Assembly (NCBI GenBank): GCA_938023735.1
Contig: CALJDK010000002.1
Span: 1 to 61,478, forward strand
Reading direction: 5' to 3'
Length of the DNA stretch: 61,478 nt
Source of the DNA: an uncultured Acidimicrobiales bacterium
GTDB taxonomy: Bacteria; Actinomycetota; Acidimicrobiia; Acidimicrobiales; SHLQ01
Below, piece after piece: positions 52,202 through 61,478 of this stretch. The position numbers and the translations under genes were made by a program. Within the stretch, counting starts at the first letter, position 1; each line of letters begins with the position of its first letter. A model generated the notes under the pieces. The model saw only the letters and a list, made by a program, of their open reading frames with translations, had not been told where the DNA came from and made no database searches.

Positions 52202-53448
52202 CGTTGTACCCGAGCGAACAACGCTTTGAGATACCCACCGTGGGCAAATCCGATCGGATGATCGAGCGCATGGCCGGTTCGCCGCTGCTGAACCAGAGAA
52301 ACCCGGGCCTGATGAGCCGTGTCGTGGATGGCCCCGAAAAACTCGTCGTTGCTTATCCGACTCGAGCACGAGGCCTGCACAAAGAGCCCGCCATCGGTCA
52401 CCAACGCGAGCCCGCGTTGGGTGAGTCGACGATAGGCGTGCAGCGCCGAATCGATATCGGCCTGCTTCTGCGCAAACGACGGCGGGTCGATAACCACCAC
52501 GTCGAACCGGCGGCCGTCACGGGCGAAATCGGCCATGACTTCGAACGCATCATCGCAGATACTGCTGTACTTGGTGAGCTCGTCAAGACCATTGCGCTCG
52601 ATGTTGCGACGAGCGGCGTCGAGGGACGGTTGATTGTTGTCAACGCTCATCACTGAGTTGGCGCCCCCAGCGGCTGCGTACACCGAGAAACCGCCGGTAC
52701 TCGAAAAGACATCGAGGACATCGCCGGTCGCTTCGTGCTGCACCGCAAGCCGGTTATCGCGCTGATCGAAGAAGTGGCCGGTCTTTTGTCCGCGGATCAC
52801 GTCGGCCCCGAAGAGCAGACCGTTCTCCGCAAAAACCACATCGTCGTCGGGGGCCTCGCCGACCAGGGTTTGTCCGTCTCGAAGACCGTAGGTGTGGTGG
52901 TCGGCCACGTTCCGGCTGAGCCGCAGCACCACCCGGTCCACCGCAAAGAGGTCGATACCGAGCAACACGTCGAGCATCGTTTGGAGATGCGCGAACCAGG
53001 CGGTGGAGTAGAGCTTGATGACCAGCGTGGCGTTATACCGGTCGACGATGAACCCGGGTAGCAGGTCGTTCTCGCCGTTGATGAGGCGATGGCCAGTGGT
53101 GCTGTCGTCGCCAATGAGAGGCAGTCGGTGGTCGAGCGCTGCGGCGACCCGTTCGGCGAAGAATGTGCGGTCGATGTTTCGGGGTTTGCCCTGGTGGAGC
53201 ACCTTCACCCGGATAGGGGAGTCGGGGTCCCAGAGGCCAATGGCCCGAAACTTTCGATCATCGTCGAAGATCACAGCCAGATCGCCTGACGCCGCTTCGT
53301 GCTCGCTTTCCGGGGCGCCCTTGGTGATCGAGTCGCCGTAGATCCACGGGTGCCCGGCCTTTACGTGGCGAAGCGCATCCTTAGTAACGCGAAGCGCTAG
53401 GCGCTTCTCGGAGGGCGCGCTCAGATGTGAGAGGTCGACGGCGGTCAA
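52198..53448 (-). CDS. RlmI-like class I rRNA methyltransferase
   Basis: A 416-residue SAM-dependent methyltransferase. An N-terminal PUA-like domain (LRVTKDALRHVKAGHPWIYGDSI) is followed by an extended middle part (GHRLINGENDLLPGFIVDRYNATLVIKLYS). The Rossmann SAM site is DVLDVFSSTGGFSVYAAAGGANSVMSVDNN, and the catalytic-region motif is VVIDPPSFAQKQADIDSALHAY. These match the RlmI/RlmK family that makes 5-methylcytosine in 23S rRNA. TTG 53448 overlaps the stop of the upstream PBP gene (TTGA); an ATG 75 bases upstream lies inside the PBP gene. Confidence 0.87.
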   Translation of the reverse strand: MTAVDLSHLSAPSEKRLALRVTKDALRHVKAGHPWIYGDSITKGAPESEHEAASGDLAVIFDDDRKFRAIGLWDPDSPIRVKVLHQGKPRNIDRTFFAERVAAALDHRLPLIGDDSTTGHRLINGENDLLPGFIVDRYNATLVIKLYSTAWFAHLQTMLDVLLGIDLFAVDRVVLRLSRNVADHHTYGLRDGQTLVGEAPDDDVVFAENGLLFGADVIRGQKTGHFFDQRDNRLAVQHEATGDVLDVFSSTGGFSVYAAAGGANSVMSVDNNQPSLDAARRNIERNGLDELTKYSSICDDAFEVMADFARDGRRFDVVVIDPPSFAQKQADIDSALHAYRRLTQRGLALVTDGGLFVQASCSSRISNDEFFGAIHDTAHQARVSLVQQRRTGHALDHPIGFAHGGYLKALFARVQR

Positions 53449-55865
53449 TTTCGAGCCGGATTCACCCAGATTTTTACGGTGGCCCCTGGGTTGGCCTGAC
53501 CGCCGCGTGGACGTTGTTTCCACACGACCTTTCCGCGCCCGCCTTTGACGCTTCCATCGGCGTTTTCCGACACGGCGGTAACGGCGACGATGAATCCGGC
53601 CGCCGATAATCGGCTCTGAGCGTCGGCAAGCTTGAGCCCGACGACATCGGGAATATCCGACAACACACTTGCCGGGTCAACCGACACAACAATCGTCACG
53701 GTACTGCCGATCGGAGCCTGACTGTTGCCGGCGGGCGATTGGTTCAGAACTCGGTTGGGCTGCCCGTCATGGGCTTCCTCAACCACGACGACGTTGAAGC
53801 CCGCATCTTCAAGAACGTTGCGTGCCGGGCTCTTCTTGCGACCGAGCACATCGGGTACCGCCGCCTGGGGCGCAGCGCTGAGCGGTGTGCTTGGCGGGCG
53901 GGTGGTGGAGCTGGCCGGAGGCGTTGGGAAGTCGACAACTTCAAGCCCTTCGTGCGCTTGCGCCATGAGCTCCTTCCAGATCCGTGCCGGGAACGTTCCA
54001 CCAAACACTCGCTCGGAGGTGAGCGGGGGAACCATCGGAATCTGACCCTCTGGGTAGCCAACCCACACGGCAGCGGCATACTGCGGGGTGTAGCCAGCGA
54101 AGGTGGCGTCGGCGAAGTTCTGCGCGGTTCCCGTCTTGCCGGCGGCCGGGCGGCCGATCTGAGCGTCGGTGCCGGTGCCGCTGTCGACGACCTTCTGCAT
54201 GATCCAAGAGATCTGGTTAGCGGTGGACGGTTGAATCGCCAAGGTTGGTTCGGGGCGATGTTGATAAAGGACCTGACCCTCCTTGTCGAGGATTCGACGG
54301 ACAAACACCGGGTCGTTCTTGACGCCCTGATTCGCAAGCGTTGCGTACACATTGGTGAGTTCGAGAACGGTGACGTCCTCGGTTCCCAGTGCGGCGGCCG
54401 GAACCGCAGCGATGTCGCTTTGGATGCCAAGATCGTGAGCCACGTCAACGAACAGTTGGGCGCCGATCTGGGTGACAAGCTGGGCATAGACGGTATTGGT
54501 CGACCACTGGGTGGCCGAGATGAGGCTGGCCCGGCCGCCTCGCGCTCCGCCCTTTACCTTCCATGGACCGCTGTCGGTGGTAATCGTGATGGTGCTCGGA
54601 GCGTTGTAGACCGAGGTGGCCGCAATTCCGGCCCGGTCGATGGCGGCAGCGAGGGCGATGGGTTTCATCGACGAGCCAGCTTGACGACCCTTGCCGTTTG
54701 CCAGGTTGACCTGGGCGAATTCGCTTTCCTCGTCGAAGAAGTCCGAACCGCCGACCATGGCCACGACTTCGCCATTGGCAGGATCCATGATGACGGCAGC
54801 CGCGCTGGGGTTATCGGGCTGGGTGCCGCGACGAGGCAGGATGGCTTCAACCGTTTCCTCGGCCATCGCCTGCATCTGCAGATCGACGGTGGTTTCGATG
54901 CGAAGCTTGTCGCTTTCGAGCGCCCGTAACCGGTCGGCCTGCGTTGGATAGCGAGCGGTGATTTGCGGATCGTCAGCTTCGAGGAACCAGGTTTTGACCT
55001 CTTCGACAAAGTGGGGTGCTTTGTACTCGACATCGCCGAGCTGCACCCGCTGTTTGTTGAGAATGAGTGGTTCGCTGAAGGCCTCTTCGAACTCATCTTC
55101 GGTGATGTAGTCGTTGGCCAACATGCGTTCGAGAACGAGCTTGCGGCGCTTGAGCGACCGTTCGGGGTTGTTGAACGGGTTGAGCGCACTCGGGCTCTGG
55201 ATGAGGCCGGCAAGCAGGGCGCCTTCGGCCAAAGTGACATCGGCGATGTCTTTATCGAAGTAGGTGCTGGCGGCGGACTGAATACCAAAGGCGTTGGCGC
55301 CAAAGAAGATGGTGTTGAGGTAGCCGAGAAGGATGAAGTCTTTCGAGAAGCTCTCCTCGAGGAGGCGAGCCATGTTGATCTCTTCGATCTTGCACTTGGC
55401 GCCGCCGCTGTCTTTTTCGCCATCTTCGGTCTTGCAGTTCTCCATCTCGGACCAGAACGTATTTTCGACGTACTGCTGGGTGATGGTGGAGCCACCCTGG
55501 GAAACGCCGCCGGCGGCCACGTTGGTTCGAGCGGCGCGGATGATGCCCTTGGCGTCCCAGCCGTTGTGTTTGTAGTAGCGCTCGTCCTCGATGGCCACGA
55601 CCGCGTTGGTGACGTACTCGGGGATCGCCTCGATGGTCTGGAGGACCTCGCGCTGTTCGGCCACGGGGAGCGTGAGGAGGAGGGCGCCGTTTCCGGCGTA
55701 GATGCTCGACGGTTCGCTGAGCGTCGGGATCGGCGGCACTAGTGACTTGGTTTCCCACGAGCAACCTACGGCAAGCATCAGCAGCGCAAGCGTGGTGCAC
55801 ACGGTGCGAAGTCCTCGTGGCCTGGTTCGGCTGGCAGGGTTGGCGGGACGAGTCACAGTGTCCAT
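53445..55865 (-). CDS. Class A penicillin-binding protein with two PASTA domains
   Basis: Bifunctional peptidoglycan glycosyltransferase and transpeptidase, about 806 aa. The N-terminal hydrophobic segment (23-34) ends in LAVGC (Cys 35), which looks like a lipobox instead of a plain anchor. GT51 motifs are EDERYYKHNGWD and GGSTITQQYVEN. The transpeptidase motifs are AGSSMKP (SxxK), STNTVYAQL (SxN) and AAGKTGTAQ (KTG). Two C-terminal PASTA repeats begin VPDVLGRKKSPARNVLEDAGF and IPDVVGLKLADAQSRLSAAGF. ATG 55865 is the likely start; ATG 55883 is possible. It is divergent from tyrS. Confidence 0.92.
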   Translation of the reverse strand: MDTVTRPANPASRTRPRGLRTVCTTLALLMLAVGCSWETKSLVPPIPTLSEPSSIYAGNGALLLTLPVAEQREVLQTIEAIPEYVTNAVVAIEDERYYKHNGWDAKGIIRAARTNVAAGGVSQGGSTITQQYVENTFWSEMENCKTEDGEKDSGGAKCKIEEINMARLLEESFSKDFILLGYLNTIFFGANAFGIQSAASTYFDKDIADVTLAEGALLAGLIQSPSALNPFNNPERSLKRRKLVLERMLANDYITEDEFEEAFSEPLILNKQRVQLGDVEYKAPHFVEEVKTWFLEADDPQITARYPTQADRLRALESDKLRIETTVDLQMQAMAEETVEAILPRRGTQPDNPSAAAVIMDPANGEVVAMVGGSDFFDEESEFAQVNLANGKGRQAGSSMKPIALAAAIDRAGIAATSVYNAPSTITITTDSGPWKVKGGARGGRASLISATQWSTNTVYAQLVTQIGAQLFVDVAHDLGIQSDIAAVPAAALGTEDVTVLELTNVYATLANQGVKNDPVFVRRILDKEGQVLYQHRPEPTLAIQPSTANQISWIMQKVVDSGTGTDAQIGRPAAGKTGTAQNFADATFAGYTPQYAAAVWVGYPEGQIPMVPPLTSERVFGGTFPARIWKELMAQAHEGLEVVDFPTPPASSTTRPPSTPLSAAPQAAVPDVLGRKKSPARNVLEDAGFNVVVVEEAHDGQPNRVLNQSPAGNSQAPIGSTVTIVVSVDPASVLSDIPDVVGLKLADAQSRLSAAGFIVAVTAVSENADGSVKGGRGKVVWKQRPRGGQANPGATVKIWVNPARN

Positions 55866-56194
55866 GGTCCTATGGAAATGCATGAGAGTCACAAACGGGG
55901 CTAGGGGAGGTTTTGCCGGTTGGGAGAACCGCGAGAACGAATAAGCGCGGGTTCGGCCATCATTACGACGATCGGCACACGGCGTCGGTTCAGTATCTTG
56001 GTTCAGTAATCTTGGATCAGTAAGAGTCGTTAACGGCGTCAAGCCTAGAAGGCCGCGGCGCGGTCTCCACGGCAGGCCGATTTCTTCCGGTGGTGCTCTG
56101 AGACCTGCGCAATCGGCAAGCCGTTTCTGTTCCAAGCCAATACGCTGTTCACCGGTTGGCCTCGAAAGACGAGGCAGTCAGCGAGAGGAACACC
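55866..56194. other. Divergent intergenic region, PBP / tyrS
   Basis: About 330 bases without a convincing gene. It holds three direct GGWTCAGTA copies (55987-56022), a minus-strand TTGACG (56037-56042 read in reverse) that could serve as a -35 for the PBP gene without a good -10, and the tyrS ribosome site GAGAGGA near 56183-56189. No T-box is seen. Confidence 0.5.
55987..56022. repeat. Three direct repeats GGWTCAGTA
   Basis: GGTTCAGTA at 55987-55995 and 56000-56008, and GGATCAGTA at 56014-56022, with periods of 13 and 14 bases. They could be operator sites for a regulator of the divergent PBP and tyrS genes. Confidence 0.6.
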
Positions 56195-57487
56195 GTGACC
56201 ACGAAGGGCTCGGCAATTTTGGCGGATCTATCTGCCCGAGGTTTGATCCATAACACAACCGATCAGGCCGAACTGGCCGTACTGCTCGATTCGGGGCCCG
56301 TGTCGGTCTATTGCGGGTTCGATCCCACCGCCGACAGTCTTCACCTCGGCAATCTGTTTCCACTTCTTCTTCTGCGCCGGTTTCAACTGTTTGGCCACCG
56401 CCCCATCGCGCTGGCTGGTGGCGCGACGGGCATGATCGGCGATCCGGGCGGGCGCAGCGAGGAACGAAACCTGCTCGATTCCGACACCCTCGACGCGAAC
56501 CTTGCGGCCGTGAAGGGGCAACTGCAATCGTTCCTCGACTTTGAGGGTTCGGTTGGCTCTCGCGGGGAGACGGTGGCCGCAATCCTGGTCGACAACCGCG
56601 ACTGGACCCAGGGTGTCGGTGTGCTCGAGTTCCTGCGCGATGTCGGCAAGCACGTCACCATCAACACCATGTTGGCGAAGGAATCCATTAAGGCGCGGGT
56701 GGAAAGCGAGCATGGCATTTCCTTCACCGAGTTCAGCTACATGCTGCTTCAGGCTCACGACTACCTCCAGCTGTTTCGATCCGAGGGATGCCTCCTTCAA
56801 GTGGGCGGAAGCGACCAATGGGGCAACATCACCGCCGGCACCGACCTCATTCGCCGGGTCGAAGGCGTGTCGGCTCATGCATTGACCTGCCCGTTGCTCA
56901 CACAGGCTGATGGGTCGAAGTTCGGCAAGAGCGTCGGGGGAGCGGTGTGGCTCGATCCCGAGAAGACGCTTCCCTACGAGATGCACCAGTACCTTCTGAA
57001 CTCGGGCGATGCCGATGTCGAAAAACTGCTCTTGCAGCTCACACTGGTGCCGGTGGATGAGATCGTTGCGGTGTTGGCCGAGCATGAGACGAATCCGGCC
57101 GAGCGGGTGGCGCAGCGCCGTCTTGCCGACGAGGTGGTGGCAATGGTGCACGGGTCTGAGGAGTCCGAGCGTGCCGCTCTGGCCGGCGAGGCCCTGTTCG
57201 GCTCGAGCGACCTGACCCCGGAGATGTTTGAGGCGTTGCGTGGTGTCGTGCCCGAAACGGTTGTAGCTCGCGCCGACTTTGGCGATGATGCGCTCATTGG
57301 TTTTGCCGTGGAGTCAGGTCTGGCCTCGAGTAACGGCGACGCCCGCAAAACACTCAAGCAGAACGGTTTCGCTATCAACCGCGTAAAGACCCCGACGGCC
57401 GCAATCGCCGCTGATCAGTTGGTGGGCGACCGTTTCCTTCTGCTGCAAAAGGGCAAGAAGAACCGGCACCTGCTTATCGTTGAGTAG
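56195..57487 (+). CDS. tyrS: Tyrosyl-tRNA synthetase
   Basis: Class I synthetase, 430 aa from GTG 56195. HIGH-type motif is HLGN in CGFDPTADSLHLGNLFPLLLLRRFQ, followed by GGATGMIGDPGGRSEERNLL; the KMSKS-type loop reads KFGKS in LTQADGSKFGKSVGGAVWLD; the C-terminal S4-like domain spans about 360-430. An open frame starts 13 codons earlier (56156), but GAGAGGA is correctly placed for 56195. Confidence 0.95.
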   Translation: MTTKGSAILADLSARGLIHNTTDQAELAVLLDSGPVSVYCGFDPTADSLHLGNLFPLLLLRRFQLFGHRPIALAGGATGMIGDPGGRSEERNLLDSDTLDANLAAVKGQLQSFLDFEGSVGSRGETVAAILVDNRDWTQGVGVLEFLRDVGKHVTINTMLAKESIKARVESEHGISFTEFSYMLLQAHDYLQLFRSEGCLLQVGGSDQWGNITAGTDLIRRVEGVSAHALTCPLLTQADGSKFGKSVGGAVWLDPEKTLPYEMHQYLLNSGDADVEKLLLQLTLVPVDEIVAVLAEHETNPAERVAQRRLADEVVAMVHGSEESERAALAGEALFGSSDLTPEMFEALRGVVPETVVARADFGDDALIGFAVESGLASSNGDARKTLKQNGFAINRVKTPTAAIAADQLVGDRFLLLQKGKKNRHLLIVE

Positions 57488-57599
57488 CCACTCTGAAGTG
57501 GGTCCAAGCGGCGAACCCCTGTCCGATTGACGCAAATATCTCAAAAGGGATTGTGAGCACATTTTGGGTAATGAAAGTGGCAGATGTTAGTTCTGTTGC

Positions 57600-59957
57600 A
57601 TGAACAGATGGCTTGCGATTCCCCCTGTGTTCAGATCGAGTCCAGGTAAACCCACGCTTGTTTCGCGCTCTCAACGAACGGGAATTCTGATCCTTGCGTT
57701 CGCCCTTGTGGCGATCGGCCTCTCGGCACTGGCGGTTTCGCCGCATGACCCGGCAGGTGCAGACGGCCAGGGGCGCCCGCTTCGTCTGCCAGCCCAATTC
57801 GGTAGCGTCGACGCACAAACGCCATCGGCTGCGCTGTCGTGGGACGAGCACCTCGGCGATCCCGGTGCGCATTGGCCAATAACCGGGATCGGTCAACCCG
57901 GCGATTCCTTCTTCCGGGTCGAGTGCAGCTTTAGCCACTTTGGCTACAACGATCCGGTTCGGTATCCCGGGCAACCGGGTGCAGCCCCGCTTCAAATGTT
58001 CTTTGGAAACACCCAGACCGACGCCGAGTCGGAGTATTGGTCGCTTATCGATCACGGCGCATCCACCTGTAGTGGTGGAGCCCTCGATCGCAGCGCGTAT
58101 GTACTTCCTGCGGTGTTCGATGCCAACGACCGGGCGCTAATTCCCTCGTACTTCGTCGCGCACTACAACACTCATGCAGGTGTTGGTCGGAACGGCGCAG
58201 TCGTCGAACCGTTCCCCGAAGGCCTTCGAATCGCCTCGGGTAATCCCCATGCTGCCGACTTCCAGGACAGCGCCAGTGCTGCGCGTGAGATTTCGTTTTC
58301 CTGCGACACCGGTGTCCGAGGCGACGATCAACTCAGCAGTCGCGACCAGCCTACGATTCCCGCATGCGATGGAGGCCTCGGCGGCGGCGAGGCGTCGATA
58401 AAGATGCAGGTTCGTTTCCCCTTCTGCTGGGACGGTCAAAACCTTTCGTCGCCCGATCAATCGCATATGGCCATGCCGGTCGACGGGTTTTTCTCCACCG
58501 CATGCCCGGCGAGCCACCCGCACGTGCTGCCCTCCATCGAGTACAACGCGTTTTTCGATATCGGTGCGGGCGCCTCGACCCCTTCCTGGCGACTCTCGAG
58601 CGACGCTGGTCGGCCCGGCGGGACCACCTTGCACGGTTCGTGGTGGGGCGCATGGAACCGAGACATTCTCAACCACTGGGTAAGCGGCTGCTCGAACGTG
58701 CCGGGGGCCCGCTGTGCCCAGGGCCTGCTCGGCGAACGAACGGGTCTGGCACTGCGGCGACTCGAGCCAGGCTTTGGGCCGTGGAATCCCTTCATGTCGG
58801 CAAGCGCAGCCGATTTGGCCGCGCTTTGCTCGTCGCCGGCCAGCCCCGATCGATGCGCCGATGCGGTTCCAGCCCCTGCGGCACCCCCGGCGACATCCCC
58901 ACCGCCGGGTGCGAACTCGCCCGGAGGTGGCGAGGGTCAGCCAAGCCCTGTGCAGCCTGTGCCGCCCGTGCAACCCGAGCAACGAGACCAGCCGGCGCGG
59001 CCGGCCGAGCAAAAGCAGCGGGGGAGTGCGCGGGCGTTCGATACCGCATGGGAGTTACCCCACCGAGCCTCGCCGGCCGAGATCGTGGCCTACCTCGACC
59101 ACCTCTCCGCCGCCGGTTTCGACGGCACCTGGTTTAGCCTGTTGCCCTTTGGCGCGGCCTACCAGGCAACACCTCCTGAACTCGGCGACCAGATAGCCGT
59201 GCAGGCCAACGGCCAGTTGACCCTCACTCCGGCGTACCGCGATCGCGTCGCGTGGATCATGCAGGAGGCCGACAATCGAAACCTGAAGGTGGGGATGGTT
59301 GTGGCTTGGGCCCGAGCCAACACCTGCAAGAACCAGGTCATCACGCCGCAAAACGGTGCGGCGTTTGCTGGCGCAGTCGCCAACGACTTCGGCGGTTTTG
59401 ATTCGCTCCACTACTGGGTGCTCGGTGGCGATATCGCCGCGGCGGAATGTGGCGGCTCGAGGTTGCTCGACACGTCGCGCGCTTTGGCTTCGGGCCTCCG
59501 TGGTGCCGGCGCTGCCCAGGCCATCGCATTCCACACCGGCGCTGGGGTCGAGAACTACCTCACCTTCAACACCGAACCTTGGCTCGATGTTCAGGCCGTC
59601 CAGACGGGGCACTGCCAAGACGCCGCCACGATGGGAGCCAAACTCGCCCGAACCGTCGAGCAATCGACCAAGCCTGTGGTGCTTGCCGAGTCGCGTTACT
59701 ACCTCCTGGCCCCTCCATGGAGAGGGTGTTTGCATCACCCGGGCAATCCCGTCGACGGTTCCGCGATTGCGGCCGATGTCGCTGCAGGCAACCGGGCCGG
59801 CGTCATCGGGCAGGTTTTCGGCGATGGTCGTCGCTACCAGTGGTGCAAGTCCAACACCGACGTGGTTCGTCAGTCCGACCTGTGCGCCCAGGGCATTCGG
59901 TCAACCTTCGGCACGCCGGGTGAGCAGGCGTTTCTCGCCGGCATGGGGCGACGCTGA
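57600..59957 (+). CDS. Secreted DUF1996 + apiosidase-like (DUF4038) two-domain protein
   Basis: A 785-residue exported protein with a signal helix near 26-48 (TGILILAFALVAIGLSALAV). Domain 1 (about 90-410) is DUF1996: FFRVECSFSHFGYNDPVRYPGQPG, MFFGNT, and a C-terminal STPSWRLSSDAG...LHGSWWGAWN. The usual S-H-x-H before MFFGN is replaced by APLQ. A Pro/Gln-rich linker (about 420-485) follows. Domain 2 (about 490-785) has apiosidase-like DUF4038 features: FDTAWELPHRASPAEIVAYLDHLSAAGFDGTW, WVLGGDI, EPWLDVQAVQTGH, KPVVLAESRYY. A carbohydrate role outside the cell is inferred from domain 2; domain 1 has no known activity. It is the last gene before rrs. Confidence 0.85.
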   Translation: MNRWLAIPPVFRSSPGKPTLVSRSQRTGILILAFALVAIGLSALAVSPHDPAGADGQGRPLRLPAQFGSVDAQTPSAALSWDEHLGDPGAHWPITGIGQPGDSFFRVECSFSHFGYNDPVRYPGQPGAAPLQMFFGNTQTDAESEYWSLIDHGASTCSGGALDRSAYVLPAVFDANDRALIPSYFVAHYNTHAGVGRNGAVVEPFPEGLRIASGNPHAADFQDSASAAREISFSCDTGVRGDDQLSSRDQPTIPACDGGLGGGEASIKMQVRFPFCWDGQNLSSPDQSHMAMPVDGFFSTACPASHPHVLPSIEYNAFFDIGAGASTPSWRLSSDAGRPGGTTLHGSWWGAWNRDILNHWVSGCSNVPGARCAQGLLGERTGLALRRLEPGFGPWNPFMSASAADLAALCSSPASPDRCADAVPAPAAPPATSPPPGANSPGGGEGQPSPVQPVPPVQPEQRDQPARPAEQKQRGSARAFDTAWELPHRASPAEIVAYLDHLSAAGFDGTWFSLLPFGAAYQATPPELGDQIAVQANGQLTLTPAYRDRVAWIMQEADNRNLKVGMVVAWARANTCKNQVITPQNGAAFAGAVANDFGGFDSLHYWVLGGDIAAAECGGSRLLDTSRALASGLRGAGAAQAIAFHTGAGVENYLTFNTEPWLDVQAVQTGHCQDAATMGAKLARTVEQSTKPVVLAESRYYLLAPPWRGCLHHPGNPVDGSAIAADVAAGNRAGVIGQVFGDGRRYQWCKSNTDVVRQSDLCAQGIRSTFGTPGEQAFLAGMGRR

Positions 59958-60030
59958 GGCGAACGCGCACCGCCTTGCTAACCTCAACAAGTAAGCAAAT
60001 AGAGAAACGAGAAGGAAGCTCAGAAAGGCC

Positions 60031-60059
60031 TTGCCCACAAGAAAGTGGGCAGGTATCCT
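60031..60059 (+). promoter_or_regulatory. Candidate rRNA promoter P1
   Basis: TTGCCC and TATCCT with a 17-base spacer. The spacer contains a GCCCAC/GTGGGC dyad (60033-60050) overlapping the -35, which could be an operator. Confidence 0.45.
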
Positions 60060-60090
60060 GTGACTTCCGTCTTTTTCTCGCCTCCGGTGC

Positions 60091-60118
60091 TTGACCGCGG
60101 GTGTAATGCTGATACATT
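60091..60118 (+). promoter_or_regulatory. Candidate rRNA promoter P2
   Basis: TTGACC (60091-60096) and TACATT (60113-60118) with a 16-base spacer. It would give a leader of about 380 bases before the mature 16S end. Confidence 0.55.
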
Positions 60119-60203
60119 GACGACTCGCCCAACGAACTGCTCTGCAGAACGAACGGCGAAGAGCTGCACAAACATCCAATGTTCGCATCGGAGAGAGTGC
60201 ACG

Positions 60204-60237
60204 AAACAGCCAAGCTGTTTCACCTGCTCCTTGAAAA
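60204..60237 (+). promoter_or_regulatory. rRNA antitermination signals boxB and boxA
   Basis: AAACAGC and GCTGTTT pair around CAA (60204-60220), a boxB-like hairpin. TGCTCCTTGAAAA (60225-60237) follows, matching boxA (TGCTCTTTAACA-like, and the Bacillus leader form CTTTGAAAA). The order boxB then boxA is that of rRNA operon leaders. Confidence 0.65.
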
Positions 60238-60505
60238 TGGAATAGAGGACGAATTGAAAGCCAGTGCGGGCATTCGTCGTAAGAGAGAGTTCTTACTACG
60301 AATGACCCTCATAGAAATGAATTTGAGTGTCTGCGACCTCCAACGGGTCGTAGGCAATCCCAAAACAAACAATAATGAAGTCAGACAACTTCTGGCTCAG
60401 GCAAACTCGATTGCGACTCACACTGTGAAGTGTGGGAAGCGACCAACTGATTTCAAGATCGCCAACGACTCATCGGCAACGTTGAGTAGTTGGCTTTCGA
60501 AGATT

Positions 60506-61478
<973 letters not shown>

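Larger units (their letters stand above)
59958..60505 (+). other. rRNA operon promoter and leader region
   Basis: About 550 bases between the secreted protein and 16S rRNA without a supported protein gene. It holds two promoter candidates (60031-60059 and 60091-60118), a boxB-like hairpin and a boxA-like antitermination sequence, followed by leader that would pair with sequence downstream of 16S for RNase III processing. Confidence 0.7.

Noticed and set aside
56043..56194. T-box riboswitch before tyrS
   Set aside because: No AGGGTGGNACCGCG-like T-box core or specifier stem is visible; a normal ribosome site explains the start.

Overview
The window is a 61.5 kb piece of a GC-rich actinobacterial chromosome, and the partial 16S rRNA gene at its right end (from about 60506) looks like class Acidimicrobiia. 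That placement is made by eye, not by search. Supporting context: a WhiB-family gene, mtrA-mtrB plus a GerMN lipoprotein, a DUF3040 protein, PimB'-like and polyprenol-phosphate-mannose-synthase-like glycosyltransferases, many GTG/TTG starts, and start codons overlapping the previous stop (ATGA, GTGA, TTGA, TGATG). I saw no insertion sequence, prophage, CRISPR array or tRNA gene. This is core chromosome rather than an accessory island.

Layout. 0.1-7 kb: whiB, trpD, a small Cys-rich protein, queG, a PimB'-like glycosyltransferase, a membrane protein, an SRPBCC protein and a large SMC-like protein with degenerate ATPase motifs. 7-10.4 kb: glpK (minus), 6-phosphofructokinase, and a membrane-anchored Cys-rich protein. 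10.4-14.5 kb (minus): mtrA-mtrB-lpqB-like, an inositol-phosphatase family gene and a small membrane protein. 14.6-18.4 kb: mannosyltransferase, HTH membrane protein, Nudix, dinB, DUF3040. 18.5-23 kb (minus): moxR-DUF58-transglutaminase. 23-26.3 kb: ROK kinase, a hypothetical, HNH nuclease, lipoate-ligase-like protein, phosphoribosyltransferase. 26.4-37.7 kb: ruvC-ruvA-ruvB-queA, a hypothetical, tgt, yajC-secD-secF, apt, rel. 37.7-43.5 kb: two divergent lipoproteins, hisS, aspS, a quinone-oxidoreductase-like gene. 43.8-51.6 kb: argC-B-D-F-R-G-H plus a Nudix gene. 51.6-57.5 kb: a membrane protein, an RlmI-like methyltransferase and a class A PBP (all minus), then tyrS. 57.6-60 kb: a secreted DUF1996 + apiosidase-like (DUF4038) protein. 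60-61.5 kb: rRNA leader and 16S rRNA.

How the genes work together. Three queuosine genes (queG, queA, tgt) flank a RuvABC resolvasome and the SecDF-YajC translocon accessory, followed by purine salvage and the stringent-response enzyme. The arginine genes form one translationally coupled operon ending in its own repressor, with a promoter and ARG-box-like operator directly before argC. Envelope functions (MtrAB, PIM-type glycosyltransferase, mannosyl-carrier synthase, PBP, transglutaminase cluster) recur throughout.

Most unusual observations. The Tgt protein has all three zinc-ligand cysteines replaced in a gap-free alignment while its active site is intact. The 655-residue SMC-like protein has lost its Walker A and has an altered Walker B. 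A secreted protein fuses a DUF1996 domain that lacks its usual histidine pair to an apiosidase-like barrel. At least eight genes carry a TANNNT box ending exactly six bases before the start codon, which implies widespread leaderless transcription. I see no wholly new multi-gene system; these are the best candidates for novelty.
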